Below the pieces are notes generated by a model that saw only the letters and a program-made list of their open reading frames with translations, was not told where the DNA came from and did no database searches. The position numbers and the translations under genes were made by a program. Below are positions 24,589 to 38,099 of a stretch of DNA of 64,000 nt, piece after piece. The stretch is from contig CM023537.1 of the NCBI GenBank assembly GCA_013350335.1, positions 15,380,884 through 15,444,883 of the forward strand, given 5' to 3'. Position 1 is the first letter of the stretch, and the number at the start of each line of letters is the position of its first letter. This DNA comes from Chimonanthus salicifolius (taxonomy: Eukaryota; Streptophyta; Magnoliopsida; Laurales; Calycanthaceae).

Positions 24589-25384
24589 TAGAACCCAATG
24601 TGGATTGAAAATCCCACAGTCTTTCTCCTTCTCTTCTTCCTCTCCTCTCCTTTTCTTCAATGCTCAAGTTCCGTTTTCTCAATGGGAGAGAGCTAGTATT
24701 TATAGATGAAAGGAGGTGGAATGAATGGATTGGATTCAAAGATTTAAATAAAGCAAGGGACACATGGAGGGCGGATTTGATTTGTACTAAATATGGAATG
24801 ACTTAAAAGACGCAAGGAGCTAAATTTGTATAAGGAAAGTTGGTGTAGAATCCCCTTTTTTTACACATGCACCATCTTGTAACTCAGTTTTGACCCTTTT
24901 AACTTCCGAATCAGAAAAAGTCATAAACTACAAAGTTGTAGCCCTTGAAGTCTTCTTTCCAACGCAAAAAGAATAAAAGCAATCGGATATCGGAGTAGAA
25001 ATTTATGACCAAAATACTGAACATGTGTCAAACCTTCCTTATTTTTCTTCCTTTCTTATTTTCTCTCTTTCCTTAATCCACTTGCCAAATTCGAAAATCC
25101 TCTTATATTGACTTCTAAATTTCGAATTTCCTCTTGAGATAATGAAGATATTATTCACACATGTGGATTTCTTCATGGGCTTTTCTTAATGGGCTTAATA
25201 ATTGGGCTTGAGGTCCAAAATAACTCATAATGGGCCCAGGCTTTATATTTAAGCATTTTTTCTGTCATCCTCACTTTTAAACCTGCAAAATACAAAATTA
25301 TACAAATTAGATAAAATTAAATAAAATGAGGTACTAACAATTATAAATTTAGGAATAAAATATGTAATTATTTTGTACTCATCA
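21774..25384. mobile_element. LTR-like insertion (TG...CA) with internal triplication
   Basis: 3611 bp, starts TGTTGTGCAAAT and ends TACTCATCA. Flanked by 5-bp direct repeats TCATT (21769-21773 and 25385-25389). The related element at 63.3 kb keeps the uninterrupted site (GTGTCATTCCTACTCAC near 63306), proving insertion. TG...CA ends plus a 5-bp target duplication indicate a solo LTR. The simple 1736-bp form is at 47323-49058. It struck the gag zinc-knuckle region of the TNT1-like element. No protein-coding capacity is recognised. Confidence 0.85.
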
Positions 25385-26142
25385 TCATTCCTTCTCACAA
25401 TAATAATGGTTGAATTTACCTGCATTCTTTGATTTTTGACCTCGACTACTTTTGATTTTTTTAGTATCTCCCGACTCCTATGCCGCGTGCTTATCCACCT
25501 TAGCCAACACCACTCCACCTGAATTTGATGTATTTGTTGGTGCCTTGATGGTCTCTGTTTGCAGCAATGCTATGATCACCTCGTTCACCGTCATAGTCTC
25601 TCTACTAACCAATAGAGTGGTCACCATTGTATTAAAGAAGGGGGAAGAGAAGCCAATAATATCACGGCCTTGTTGACCTCCTCGAATTTCACATCAACAC
25701 TCGCCAATTGAGTGATGATTTTGTTGAATGTATATAGATGATCCAAGAAGTTGGTTTATTTTTCCATCCGCAACCAGTTGTTTTCTCAGGACCAACTTGT
25801 TTGTGAGTGACTTCATCATATACAGAGTCTCCAATTTCTTCCATAACTCTATTGCAAAAGTTTCATAAAAAACAAGATATTTTACCTCAGGTTCCAGATA
25901 CATCCGTATGGTTGCCACTGCCTTCATCTTTAGTTCATTCCACGCATCATCTGACAGATATCATTGTGTTTGTCCTTCCCTTCCTTGTCTGAAGAACTTG
26001 GTTTCTCCCTCTCTTTTAGTGGTTTATGTAGCCCTTGATGTATAAGAATATCCTGTACTGAACTCCGCCAAATGCTGAAGTTGTTTTTCCCGTCGAAGTG
26101 CTCCACCTCAAACTTTGTGCTCGGCACTCCTCTCATGGCCAT
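25385..26142 (-). pseudogene. TNT1-like Copia element: gag remnant
   Basis: The minus strand starts with a Met at 26142 (MAMRGVPSTKFEVEHFDGKN, SIWRSSVQDILIHQGLHK). It continues in shifted frames through VKYLVFYETFAIELWKKLETLY, characteristic of Copia gag, to a degenerate CCHC zinc knuckle with in-frame stops near 25385-25420. Broken by frame changes at about 25928-25930 and around 25690, and by the LTR insertion. Confidence 0.75.
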
Positions 26143-26191
26143 TGTGTTTTATTCCAATCTCCCACAATTCCCTGGTCTTCAACTAAAGCTA

Positions 26192-26588
26192 CTGATACCA
26201 CTTGTTAGAGTTTATTAGCGGAAATAATAAACACACCAAATATATTAGAATAAATCAACACAAGCAAACACACGAATGCCGACGATTTACGTGGTTGTAC
26301 AATAATCCCAAGCAAACAGTTCTAATTTGAAAACACTACTTATAGCAGTTACCGTGTATTGTATACTCATCCTTTCCTAGATTTTCTTCTGCTGATAATC
26401 AAGGCTTGTGAATGGAGTTACCGTCTCAACAAGAGATGTCCGCATGCAGGAGAGTGTGCAGAGGGTGAGAGGTGACGCCAGAACAAGAGAGGTGCAGCCT
26501 GCACCTACTGACGTTGTGGGAACTCTCTACAAAGTTACAGCTTGAGGGAAAGAGTGAGTCCTTGTGGGGTGAACCATACTCACTAACA
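26192..26588 (-). mobile_element. Copia primer-binding site and a second LTR type
   Basis: CTGATACCACT at 26193-26203 is, on the minus strand, TGGTATCAG, the usual initiator-tRNA primer site. It is followed on its right by TGTTAG (26203) and a block ending CTAACA (26588), 386 bp. This makes it the 5' LTR of the gag remnant. It does not align well with the left LTR (20283-20824), and the outer flanks show no 5-bp duplication. The assembly is therefore chimeric or nested rather than one clean insertion. Confidence 0.55.
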
Positions 26589-26589
26589 G

Positions 26590-27303
26590 TTAGATTGAGA
26601 GATGCTGTCACACATGGTATTGGGCGTGTGGAGGACTCTTACTGAAAGCATGTCGGAGAGTGAGACAGAAGATGTGGTATTCGTAGGTTGTGGCAGGTAC
26701 CCGTATTCGTACGCATGAGGAAGAGGGGGTGCCGCACCATACCCATATCCAGGAGGTGGTCGGTAAGGATGCGCCACCTGTGGAGGCACCTTGTACTGCC
26801 CAGACGTACCTTGACCCATACCCATAGGGTAGAGAGTGATGAGCTCACGAACTTTGGGGGCAGCGGGGGCGGGGGAGATTACTTTTTCAGCGAGCTTGTA
26901 GGAAAGATCAAAGACACCTTTTGGCTTCCCATTGGGTTTCCGAACCTGGTAGCTGACGAACTAGGTGGACACAGATTTTCCATCGAAGCCGGCAGGGGAG
27001 TTGTCGAGGAGTTCTTTGATGGGGATGTGCACCTCGCCGATTTAGCGGTGTCTGAAGAAGCGATCAACAACGAGCTGGATTTGGAGGACGAGGCCATCTG
27101 TATAGACGATGGTGGGGATGGAGAATTTTAAAGTGTGGTTCCACTTGGGATTCTTTCCGCTAGCCTTGTTTACAGGGGTTCTTTGTCTGGTTTGGGGTCG
27201 TTGATAAAGCTGGCAACAAGTAGACGTTCATCTTGCCGAAGAGATTAACGTTGTTGAGATCCATGGCAGATATGATCGTTAGATCGAACGCTCTACATTC
27301 CAT
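26590..27303 (-). pseudogene. SRC2-like C2-domain protein pseudogene
   Basis: The minus strand from the ATG at 27303 reads MECRAFDLTIISAMDLNNVN, then LFGKMNVY, the start of the C2 domain of SRC2-type cold-regulated proteins. After a one-base shift near 27220 the other frame gives NPKWNHTLKFSIPT. After a TAA it gives IGEVHIPIKELLDNSPAGFD, then FVSYQVRKPNGKPKGVF and the Pro/Gly/Tyr-rich tail (YRPPPGYGYGAAPPLP). At least one frameshift and two in-frame stops interrupt it. The family binds phospholipid/Ca2+ through C2 and is membrane-associated. The 3' end abuts the LTR ending at 26588, which probably truncated the tail. Confidence 0.85.
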
Positions 27304-27452
27304 GTCAAACTAGCTATGTATTGATTGCTCGATTGATATTTTTCAAGAGGAATTCCTTTTGTTGTAGAAAGGAGAAAAATAGGAGGAGGTTTTACGTGTG
27401 TAATGTCACAAAAGAGGAGAATTGGAATGAAGGGAAGAGAGAGAAGAATTTG

Positions 27453-27460
27453 AATTTATA
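27453..27460 (-). promoter_or_regulatory. TATA box relic of the SRC2-like pseudogene
   Basis: Minus-strand TATAAATT 150 bp upstream of the ATG at 27303, preceded by purine-rich sequence. Confidence 0.4.
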
Positions 27461-28680
27461 GGAGGGTGTTTGGAGTGGAGAAAATGACAAGAAGTTTACT
27501 CTATCTTTGATATTAAAATCCGAGGCGGTTGTAGAAACGTGGAGGTTTCTTTTTTGAGGGATAACGGTTCACGACGCGGGAAACCATATTTTCCGAAAAT
27601 AACTACAATGCCATTTTGTTTTTTTTTTTTTTACCCTGGTTTGATTCCTATCCAGTTTCGATCTCTTCCGAGAATCTTCGTTAAAAAAAAAAAAAAAATT
27701 TACGTTGTTCGGCCTACGTGGCCTACATCCACGGTGCGATAAAATATTTCACTACAAAAGAGAGAAAAATACATTTGCAAGATTAAGTCCCCAAGTTAAA
27801 GCCCAGCTTCATTCTGTCTAGACGTTGGCTATTTATCCTTCTATACAGCGAGGTAATCTATGCAGTCCATCCCCTCTTACAGACTGGCACCTGCACTGGT
27901 TGCTCCTTGGTAGCTCGGCTGACTGTGCCTCTCTTGTAGGCTGCCATATGAGCCCACGCCTGATCTCAACTTGTGTGCTGCAACTCCTCGAGATGCCTTG
28001 TGTTGCTGCCTCCAATGTTATAAGAACTGGACTGAACCGGTTCATTCGCGACCGCGATATTATCGGTTCGGTTTTATTAAAAACCTTCTAATGTGTTAAG
28101 CCGCAAAAAACCACTCCGGACCGCGGGTTTTTGCGGCTTTCTTAATACACCCTGTGAGTCGTGGACCGCGGCTTAAGTTGAGTTTAAAAAAAAACCACGA
28201 TGTGGGATTTGGGAAACGAAAAGACTTCCTACTTCCCTAGGGAATAGGGAGGGGGCGGTGGAGTAATAGAAGGGGTTTCTTCCGATTTTCACTCTCTTTT
28301 CCGTCTCTCAACTCTTCTCTGCTAGTCTTCTTCTTCCATCATTCTCTCAAGCTTCTACTCTCAACCTTCCCTGCAACTCTCCATCTTCTGTCCGTTCTCT
28401 CAAGTTTCTACTCTCGACCTTCTGTGAGTTTCTTCTTCCATCGTTTTTTGTAGCTTTTCCTCTTTTATTGTATTTATTTTTAAATTATCTCTTCTTCTTT
28501 TTTTTTTTCCCTTTTTGAAATGATTTTCTTGAATTGTTCGATGTTACAGAAGGTAAAGTTTGTATGTACTTTATATTTTTTGGGTTCTATACTTCTATTG
28601 TGAAATCTATTCGTTTTCCATGATTTTTTTTTTCAGTTGTTCATTATATTTTTGTATCTTTGAGTAGTTAATTCATTTTA
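27461..28680. other. Intergenic with LTR scraps and a small hairpin
   Basis: 27700-27790 resembles the internal part of the Copia LTRs (TTTACGTTGTTCGGCC, compare ACGTGGTTCGGCC elsewhere). 28102-28140 has GCCGCAAAAA and TTTTTGCGGC arms around a GC-rich loop. 28260-28460 is CT-rich. No gene seen. Confidence 0.45.
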
Positions 28681-28681
28681 T

Positions 28682-29851
28682 TATTGTACTTTTCTTTTTC
28701 TGTAAGAGGATAATATTGTGTAATTTTTGTATAAGAAAAATGAGACAGAAAATTATATGTGTCATTTTACCATTGTTATTTGAGTAAATCTCACTTAATA
28801 GTTAATAAGGATGAATTTTTCCATCCCACCATTCTTCTAGCATGCAAGCTGTCCCCAAGGCAGTAGGTGAGCTGAGCGAATGTAGTGTTGGGTTTGCAGA
28901 GAGATGACTGGGTTCATGGATATTAAATGGGTTAGATTTTGGGTTCGTTGGAGGTAGGAAAGATAATGGGGCGTAGGTGATTGGTGAAGGGAAGAGGTTA
29001 ATGGAGAAGGTGAGTGGTTTGGGTGGATTAATAATGAATGACTTAGATAAGGACAGTGATCATGGAGGGTGAAGGATTTGGTGTTTACTGTTTAGGCGAT
29101 GGTGAGTATTGGAGTTTAAAATAATATATATATATATATAACAAATAGATTAGTTTATATAAATTTTACAAATGAGATTTTCTTGAAACCAACACTATGG
29201 TAGAATTAATTAGCATTGAGTTTTTAAATGATATTTTAGATTATAGAATTTTTTATTTTGATGGTATAGGATGATATTTAGATTGTGAGATTAGATGTTA
29301 AATTAATAGCTTTTAGATTTATAATTGTGTTTGTGAGAACAATTTTTTTTATGAATATTTAATATTATTTATAATATTATATTGATGAGCACGGGTTTGA
29401 CTGACTTTGACTACGGTTGAACCCAACTTCCCTCGGAGACGATTCTACAGACGATTCAGTTCTGATAACATTGGTTGCCTCTGCTTGTCGTCACTGTATG
29501 CAGCCAGCCCTCAAGTCTTAGAACTATTTCACTGCTGAAACAATTCTTCCTCTCTGCAGACTCTTTGGCAGCACCTCTTTCTCTCAGTCGTCCAGCACTC
29601 CTTCCTCTCTTCCTATCGTTGGCTAAGACAACAACTCCCTCTCGATGCTCTGTCTAGCAGTCCCCTCCTCTGTGTATTACACGACTTCGTTCACGCTGCC
29701 ACCTTCTAATTGCACATCTTGTTGACTGCTAAGCGATGGACCCTTCCCAGACAACAGTATGTTCACAAAAAAACCTGCATCTTTCCAAACCGATATGTTG
29801 TATTACATTCACCCGTTATTCTCGGATCTCAACCTCACATCTGATACCACT
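28682..29851. other. Non-coding part of the duplicated unit
   Basis: AT-rich, with a (TA)n run near 29127-29140. From 29400 on it is GC-richer, leading to a primer-binding-site-like CTGATACCAC at 29841-29850 beside the LTR. The same sequence is present at 50023-51154. Short open frames (for example 29475-29657) have no recognised domain. Confidence 0.5.
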
Positions 29852-30393
29852 TGTTAGCGTTACGCGCGAAATCAAGAAAATCGAATGGGAAAATAAAACA
29901 CAAACAACACCAAAGATTTTACATGGTTCGGCCCACTTGGTCTACGTCAACGGATCAAGAGAATATCTTCATTATATGAGAAAGAATAAACATGTACAAT
30001 ATGAAGACTCTCTTGAGTCTAGAGCTCAAACTCGAAGTCCCGAACTCTTTGTACACCCCTCTTCTTATTCCCTCTCATGCTCAGAAGAACTCATCTTTTG
30101 TCCCTCTCTCCTCTATGCTTCATGCGTTCTACGAGCACATCCCGACGTGCTTCACGAACGCGAGGCTACGTCACCGATGGGTTGCAGCAATCAACCCGAC
30201 ACGTCTTCTGAAGCCTTTTTGTGCATATGGCGAGTAGGCCATCTCCATGAACAGGCCAAAAGGCTCTTCACCGTGCCTCAACCTCTTGGCTACATCTGGC
30301 CGTCTATTAAAAACAGTTTTAATTTGGACTCCAATATCTTTAATATTAGTGATTTAGGCAACCACTAATTTTAGATTTGAGCCACAACTAACG
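29852..30393 (-). mobile_element. Copia-type LTR, family 1 (in B1, predates duplication)
   Basis: Begins TGTTAGCGTTACGCG and ends near CAACTAAC. Same family as 20283-20824. CTGATACCA just to the left is the primer site on the minus strand, so this is the 5' LTR of a truncated minus-strand element. The equivalent at 51155-51694 shows it was present before the unit duplicated. Confidence 0.7.
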
Positions 30394-32387
30394 GATCCAG
30401 CCTGCTGCTTGGATACTATAGATCTGCAGTCGCCGCCCAGATTGCAGCTGGAACGCTGCTGCTCGGCTCTGTCACCGCCGATCAGGCCTCCACAGATCTG
30501 CAAAGAAAAAATAAAAAAAGGGAAAAGGAAGAAAATAAAAATGAAACAGAAAAGGGAGAGGCCCTTGCTCGATGCTCTCCTCTCCAAAGGGAGAGATACC
30601 CCTTCCATTAGCTGGGTGGTCCTTTTGTGCTCCTCTTGCAACGGCTATTTCTTCATCCAATCCTGTTGCCAGCCATCATTCCATTTCTATGCTATCTACT
30701 TCCATGCTTTTCATTTCTCTATGTACTTTCCTCTCTCAGTCTCTCTTGACAGATTGATATTCTGTCATTTTCTTTTAAAATTCATTTTTAGTTTATTTTG
30801 AAATTTTGAATGTAACCAAGATAGAATTTTATAAGCATCATATATATAAGTCAAAACCTGTCACGCCCTGAACCCATATGTGGGTTTAAAGACAAAATCG
30901 TGCGGGTTCGAACTGTGTGCGAAGCCCAGAATGGACAATTTGTTGCTGAATCAAACCCTAAACCCTGTGACTATTTTTTGCTGAGTCAAGCCCTAATTAT
31001 GTTTTGCATTTTTTTCGTGTTTTCATTTGATTGTGAGCATCACTGTAGATGAACATATAGTTTGGTGAGTCTCAAATAAATGATTGAGATGAGAATAATC
31101 AACGATCCATACAAAACAAGCAAATTTACGGTTGGGATTATTCATTGCTCGGTGGGAATGATATCTTGACCACATGTGTCATCCACATTAGCGCCCATGA
31201 CTTAGACGATGGGTATTTAACGTGACTACACTAGGAATATTAATTAGTTGAACGTTTGCCACAACGGTTTTATGGCTAACACCATTGTTTTAAAAATCAA
31301 CTGAGTCCGATAGTCTATGTTGACTCAATCAAGTCGACTTGGACTCAGTTCCACCCGATACAATCAAATTCTATATGATTCGCCCATTTTGACTAAAACT
31401 TGATTGATACACTTCTTCCCCTCAAGTTAGAGACCGAGTCTGAAATTTAAGAGAATGTTTGTCCTTCTGTGCTTAAAATTGCACACGTCTAAGCCATAGG
31501 TGGTTTTGGAGCCGTTGGTGTTACCTTTTGTATAAGTCCCAACTGTCAAAATAGTGGGCCTCAACTTCTATGCCATCTCATCATGATTTACTTGTTGAAT
31601 TTTGATCAAACTCTACTAAGAACCGAATCACCATTTTAAAAGTAGTTTATTGTCCTATGCCCGACAAAAATACCACTTATAAAGTAAAAATTGATATCAC
31701 AAAGTGATAAAAAGTCTCAAATCGATTAATTTTTGAAATCATTTATTCTATATAAGATTTAAGGTAATCTTCTCTCAATGATTAGCTTTTGAAAGTGAGT
31801 TTTACTTTAAGAATGTTATTAACTCTTTGTTTTTTTAATATAATATCAGAGTAAGTTCCACGTGCAACCACAAGATACAGTTGTATGTGCAAGTTTCCAC
31901 GTACAATCGTGTCGTCGCACATAAAAACTTATAGTTGTGTATGCTTGAATATTCTACTAATTTCACCAAGTTGAACAAGCAATTTCATTGGTGGAAACAT
32001 TATTCTCATTGTTTCCAACAATTTGATATAATACTAAGAAGAAAACGATTAAAAAATGAATTTAACACTAAGAAGAAAACTGTTAAAAATTAAATTTACA
32101 AGTCCATTTCAATTTTCATCGGCATAAATGTGATGATCAGATACATAAAATCATTTTCTAAATATGCCATCACTTGTCACAATCTTGAAACTAGTTTACT
32201 AATATTCTTCATAATGAAAAAAACTGATAAAGTTTTCCACACGTAAATCCAAAATAAAAAAAAAATACCGATATTCTTGTTCTATCCTTCCATATATGTG
32301 TATACTTATGTTACGCAAGTCTAATGTCCAAACAAGAGGGCTGGCATTTCTGATCTCAGTGACCATCACCAAGACTACCATGCTTGT
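30394..32387. other. Non-coding part of the duplicated unit
   Basis: 30394-30650 is GC-richer with purine-rich runs near 30500-30550. The remainder is AT-rich. 31285-31400 is rich in GACTCA/TGAGTC-like words. Mirrored at 51695-53730. No gene recognised. Confidence 0.5.
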
Positions 32388-32778
32388 CTAAGGTACAAAT
32401 ATCGGCCGATACATATCGTATCGGCCGATATATATCGATTTTTTAAGACCGAGTAATATCGGTCGATACGATAAGTATCGGCCGTACATACCAAATATCG
32501 GCCTATATGACCGATATTCGGTCAGAAATATCGGCCACAATATCGGCCGATATTCATAAATATCGGTATTTAATTATTTTAAATTTTTTTTTTTTAAAAA
32601 ACACCGATACGATTTTTCACGGTTCAGGGTTCACGGGTTTCACGGGTCCTCACGGTTTTTTGCGGTTTTTTACTGTTTTTCACGGTTCCGATATCGGAGG
32701 AGAGAGAAAATACTGATATCGGGATGAGAGATAAAAATATCGACCGATATATCGGCATGGCCGATTTTTTAACCCCTG
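32388..32778. mobile_element. CGATAT-rich hAT-like MITE (391 bp)
   Basis: Ends CTAAGGTACAAATATCGG and TTTTTTAACCCCTG. Target duplication ATGCTTGT (32380-32387) and ATACTTGT (32779-32786), 7 of 8 matching. The duplicate B2 has the empty site (ACCATATTTGTATCACG near 53734). Interior is dense in ATATCGGCCGATA palindromes. Confidence 0.8.
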
Positions 32779-32918
32779 ATACTTGTATCACGTAGTCCTC
32801 TATAAACCAAGACCATGTTTAATCTTTTAGAAAAAGAAAAACAACAAGATATTAAATACTTTGTTGAATTCAATGACTCGCCCAACTTGAATTTCAATCA
32901 ACAAGCATCATTTTAGAC

Positions 32919-35127
32919 CAGGGGTAGAAAAATCGGCCAGGCCGATATCCCGGCTGATTTTTCACATCGCCCGATATAACGGTTCGGCTGATATATCGGC
33001 CGAATCGGCCGAACTTTTTCTCTCTCCTGCCCCTTTTTCTTAAAAAAAAAAATTCCAAAAAATTTACAGTAAATGCAGATAATTATGAGCTTATTGAATA
33101 TGTAATTTTTTTTATAAAATATCGGACATTTACATCTTCTAATATATTTTTGAAGTTACGATAGCGGGAAATTATATAAATAGTAATGAAATGGTGAAAA
33201 TTACAAGGAAAAGGATATAAATGAGGAAAATTTGTAGAAATAATTTCATAATTTATTTTCTTAGTCAATGAGTGTTATTTTAAGTTATGAAATTATAGAA
33301 ATAAAAATAAATAAATAATAAAATGATTGAAAATTACATAATAATGTAGAAAAATATTAGAAAATGAAACTAATGGGGTCCTAATTACTTGAACTGATAA
33401 CCACACAAATGTCATACATTTTTAATTATAATAAAAAAATAACAGCAAATAAGAAAATTTCATTTATTATTTTATAGGTTTTACCATTTACATTTATATG
33501 TCATAATCCATAGTTAATAATGAAATAATCACAAAAAGAAAGAAAATAAAAGGAAAGAATTGTATCCCTGTAAAAGACGTTAGTATACATTAAATAACAG
33601 CAAATAAAAAAAATTCATGTATTATTTTATAGGTTTTACCATTTTCTAACATTTATATGTCATAGTCCATAAATAATATTGAAATAATTACAAAAAGAAA
33701 GTAAATAAAAGGAAAAATTTCATCCCTGTAAAAGACGTTAGTATACATTAAATGACAGCAAATAAAAAATTTTCATTTCTTATTTTATAGGTTTTACCAT
33801 TTTCTAACATTTATATGTCATAGTCCATAGATAATAATGAAATAATTACAAAAAGAAAGAAAATAAAAGGAAAAAATTACATCCCTGTAAAAGAAGTTAG
33901 TATACATTAAATAACAGCAAATAAAAAAATTTCATGTATTATTTTATAGGTTTTACCATTTACTAATATTTATATGTCATAATCCATAGTTAATGATGAA
34001 ATAATTAAAATAAAGAGTAAGTGATGTAAAAAATGTTGTTGTAAATTTTGACATGTTAGTAACAGTAACTAAGAGCAAATGAAAAATTTTCATCTATTAT
34101 TTTATAGGTATTATCATTTTCTAACTTTTTTTTTTTCATTTATGCTATTTTATGTTGAAATAGTTAACAAAAAGGAATAAATAAATGAAAAAAAAAGTAA
34201 CTAACAAAGTACATAAAAAATAACTACAGATACATTCAGATGGAAAAAAAATATAATACCTATATAAAGCTTTTATTTACTACATATCTTATTTAACTTC
34301 AAGCATTTTTTAACTTTTTGTAACACTTTTATGTCATTTTTGGATAAAAAATTAAAATAAAATACAGATAAATCGAAATAAATTACAAAACTTACAAGAT
34401 CAGTAGATCTATAAATGAAGAAACCTTTTGAACGGTCTGGATTGTTCGGTTTCAAACAAATCCGGGTCGTTTAGAACTTAGCTAAATCAAGTAATGAAGA
34501 GTGAATTTTTTTTGGAAGATAAATAGTAAAATCTGGTTTTTTCCTTGAAAATAAGGTGTGAAATTTGAGATGTAAGTGAATGGTATTTATAGAAAAAAAT
34601 TGGACCGGTTCGATTTTTCAGATTTAAAAAAAATAATAAAATATTCACGCATGCCGGACCAGCCGAATCCTGCAGTCCGCTGTACACAGAGATGTGAAAG
34701 GGAGAAATTGGTTGACAGGTGAGATCTCGTCCGAGATCTCGCCCGATATATCGGACATGGGATATCGTCCGATATATCGGCAAAATATCGCCGGACTTGA
34801 GTTGGGCCAGGCCCGAGTTTTACTGTTTTTTGGAGGAAAAAACGGGCGTTTCGGCCCAAATTCGGCCCATATTCGGCCGAGATTTGGACCGATATATCGG
34901 TCATCTTGGCCGATATTTATTATAAAAAAAAAGCTTTTTTTAAAAAAAAAAAACAAAAAATCGAATTTTTAAAATTCGGCCGATATGATGACCGATAAAT
35001 CGGTCATATCGGCCGAATTTTTTTTTGTACGGCCGATACTATACGTATCGGCCGATATAATTCGGTGGCTGAAAATCCGAATTATATCGGTCGATACGCA
35101 CAGTATCAGCCGATATTTTTACCTCTG
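32919..35127. mobile_element. Non-autonomous hAT-like element, CGATAT family (2.2 kb, copy B)
   Basis: Ends CAGGGGTAGAAAAATCGG and GATATTTTTACCTCTG. Target duplication TTTTAGAC (32911-32918) and ATTTAGAC (35128-35135). B2 shows the unoccupied site with a single ATTTAGAC near 53868. It aligns end to end with 17468-20011 but differs in the internal array. No transposase. Confidence 0.85.
33430..34130. repeat. Tandem array, period about 158 bp, inside hAT copy B
   Basis: TATTATTTTATAGGTTTTAC and neighbours recur at about 33478, 33636, 33793, 33952 and 34111; about five units, one more than in copy A. Confidence 0.75.
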
Positions 35128-35824
35128 ATTTAGACTGACCTTTTTTTTTTTTTATAACTTTTAAACTATGACTTTAACATAGTCTCATAAATGTAAATAT
35201 AAAGAGAAAAGATAGTTCAAATTCAACTACAAACTAAAATGTGTTAGAAAATAAGGGCACAAATCACATATTCATATTCATGCAACAGTACAACAACCAC
35301 GTAAAATCTCTGTGTTGTACGTGGTTCTTAACTTATTATTCTTACAATTGGTATCAGAGCTAAATTTTCGAACCGAACAGAAAAACACAGACAGATCCTT
35401 ATGACATCTTCTTTGTTTTTGGGGCGTTCTTAGGGTTTCTAAGGGGAACAGAAGTTCAAGTCGAGAACGGCAGGAGTCCAAGGCTATGAAGATCTGCTAC
35501 AGTCAACGCAAAAACAACAAATCCATACAATAGTATAATAACCACGTAAAATCTCGTGTTGTAAGTGTTTGATATGTGGATTGTTAATTTTTTTTTTTTT
35601 ACAAAATTGAACTATTAGACCACAATGAAAGCATTAATACTAAATTAGATAGCAACCTTGACAATACATTTGCATGTTCAATGCCTTAAAGGACATCTAG
35701 CAATCTCATTCGAGTAAACAAGTAAGAGTTTCACTTTATTAAACAGACCCATATATAAGACCCTTATAAACAGACCCAACCACATCTGGATCTGGATCTC
35801 CATGTAGACTTGTATGACCACTTT
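35128..35824. other. Spacer with a Copia LTR end and primer-binding site remnant
   Basis: TGGTATCAGAGC at 35349-35360 follows CTTATTATTCTTACA, the form of an LTR end plus initiator-tRNA primer site on the plus strand. No internal coding region follows. The same remnant in B2 is at 54114-54125, so it predates the duplication. The rest is 3' flank of the ACC oxidase gene. Confidence 0.55.
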
Positions 35825-38066
<2,242 letters not shown>

Positions 38067-38099
38067 TTAAGAATAAAAGAATTCGTGCGATGGTGCAAT

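Noticed and set aside
20283..26588. One complete Copia element with matching LTRs
   Set aside because: The two terminal repeats do not align well and no 5-bp duplication is found at the outer borders.
30354..30660. Conserved minus-strand frames in both duplicates (also 51775-51966)
   Set aside because: They differ by indels between copies, contain purine-run translations and lie in retroelement-derived sequence.
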